DNA of 64,000 nucleotides from assembly GCA_947179485.1 (NCBI GenBank), contig OX359250.1, positions 2,439,661 through 2,503,660 of the forward strand. Reading direction: 5' to 3'. The DNA is from Allacma fusca (taxonomy: Eukaryota > Arthropoda > Collembola > Symphypleona > Sminthuridae). The notes beneath the pieces were generated by a model. That model did no database searches. It was not told the origin of the DNA and saw only the letters and a list, made by a program, of their open reading frames with translations. Position numbers and translations under genes: made by a program. Positions 63,809 to 64,000 of the stretch are shown one piece after another. How positions within the stretch are numbered: the first letter of the stretch is position 1; each line of letters begins with the position of its first letter.

Positions 63809-63963
63809 CTTACTTTGGATTGTATAAACTTCCTGAAGTCCCTAGATATTCTCAAATGGTACGTCCTGTCAAAATTGAAGCTGAACATCTTTCATTGCTC
63901 AACCCTGCGCATTTTTTTTATTGGGCTGCCGCTACATTGGACTGCAAAATTGACGTTCATTAA
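63809..63963 (+). CDS. Candidate coding exon at window end
   Basis: After the acceptor AAATCATCAG the frame reads YFGLYKLPEVPRYSQMVRPV, continuing KIEAEHLSLLNPAHFFYW to TAA at 63961-63963 (50 codons, with an ATG at 63856). The composition is protein-like. V/KIEAEH..LLNP.HFF loosely recalls the start of a Tudor domain, but that is too weak to name. Confidence 0.35.
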
Positions 63964-64000
63964 ATTACACGAGAATATATTTCTTTTCCTTTCACATTTA

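Noticed and set aside
1-64000. tRNA, rRNA or other structured RNA genes
   Set aside because: No T-loop GGTTCGAATCC-type box with a matching A box, and no rRNA-like stretch, was noticed on reading; a covariance-model scan would be decisive.

Overview
This window reads as eukaryotic nuclear DNA from an invertebrate, most likely an arthropod. It is AT-rich, genes are split by long introns, and most of it is transposable elements. The only conserved host gene I recognise is a tubulin polymerization promoting protein (TPPP/p25alpha; ringmaker in Drosophila) on the + strand, with coding exons at 26189-26406 and 30269-30617. Two upstream exons (ending 17294 and 17856-18299) are all phase 0 and could extend its N-terminus. 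They could equally form a separate small gene ending near 18770. The species cannot be named from this sequence.

Layout. 1-1455: repeats with a PIF/Harbinger-type MITE. 1456-12803: an old RLE-type LINE tail (- strand) split by an apparently intact 10.8 kb Ty3/gypsy LTR retrotransposon (1768-12612, - strand). That element has identical 204 bp LTRs, gag, a 2,372-codon pol and a textbook -1 frameshift signal. 12804-24071: non-autonomous repeats, including three copies of a Helitron/Helentron-like element (one carrying a Pif1-helicase fragment), a hAT MITE, tandem repeats and the upstream exons. 24982-35349: the TPPP locus, with MITEs in its intron and 3' flank. 35700-39785: a degenerate LINE. 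40399-40598: a 25 bp minisatellite. 41174-46110 (perhaps to 47035): a broken BEL/Pao retrotransposon (- strand). 48118-49740: a second fragment of the 36 kb LINE family. 50157-51683: two MITEs. 54857-62426: a 7.6 kb composite hAT-type element with an exact 8 bp target duplication, containing a CR1-like LINE and another nested hAT element. 63145-64000: a GGCC-word MITE and a possible coding exon.

The most unusual signal is a set of non-autonomous hAT-type elements. They are bounded by terminal inverted repeats (TIRs) and 8 bp target-site duplications (TSDs), six of them exact. Their interiors are built largely from one short word repeated imperfectly in both orientations, for example GTACCTG, GGTTCCGG, GGGAACGGG, ACTCGA, CGGATCGG or TAGAAGTAGAATAG. 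Two elements share a TIR but carry different words, and two with different TIRs carry nearly the same word. Ends and word arrays therefore seem to be exchanged. I infer that the words are, or were, transposase-binding arrays.

The TPPP gene and the gypsy element are the only loci that look functional. Nearly everything else is decayed, nested or non-autonomous, and no intact DNA transposase was found.
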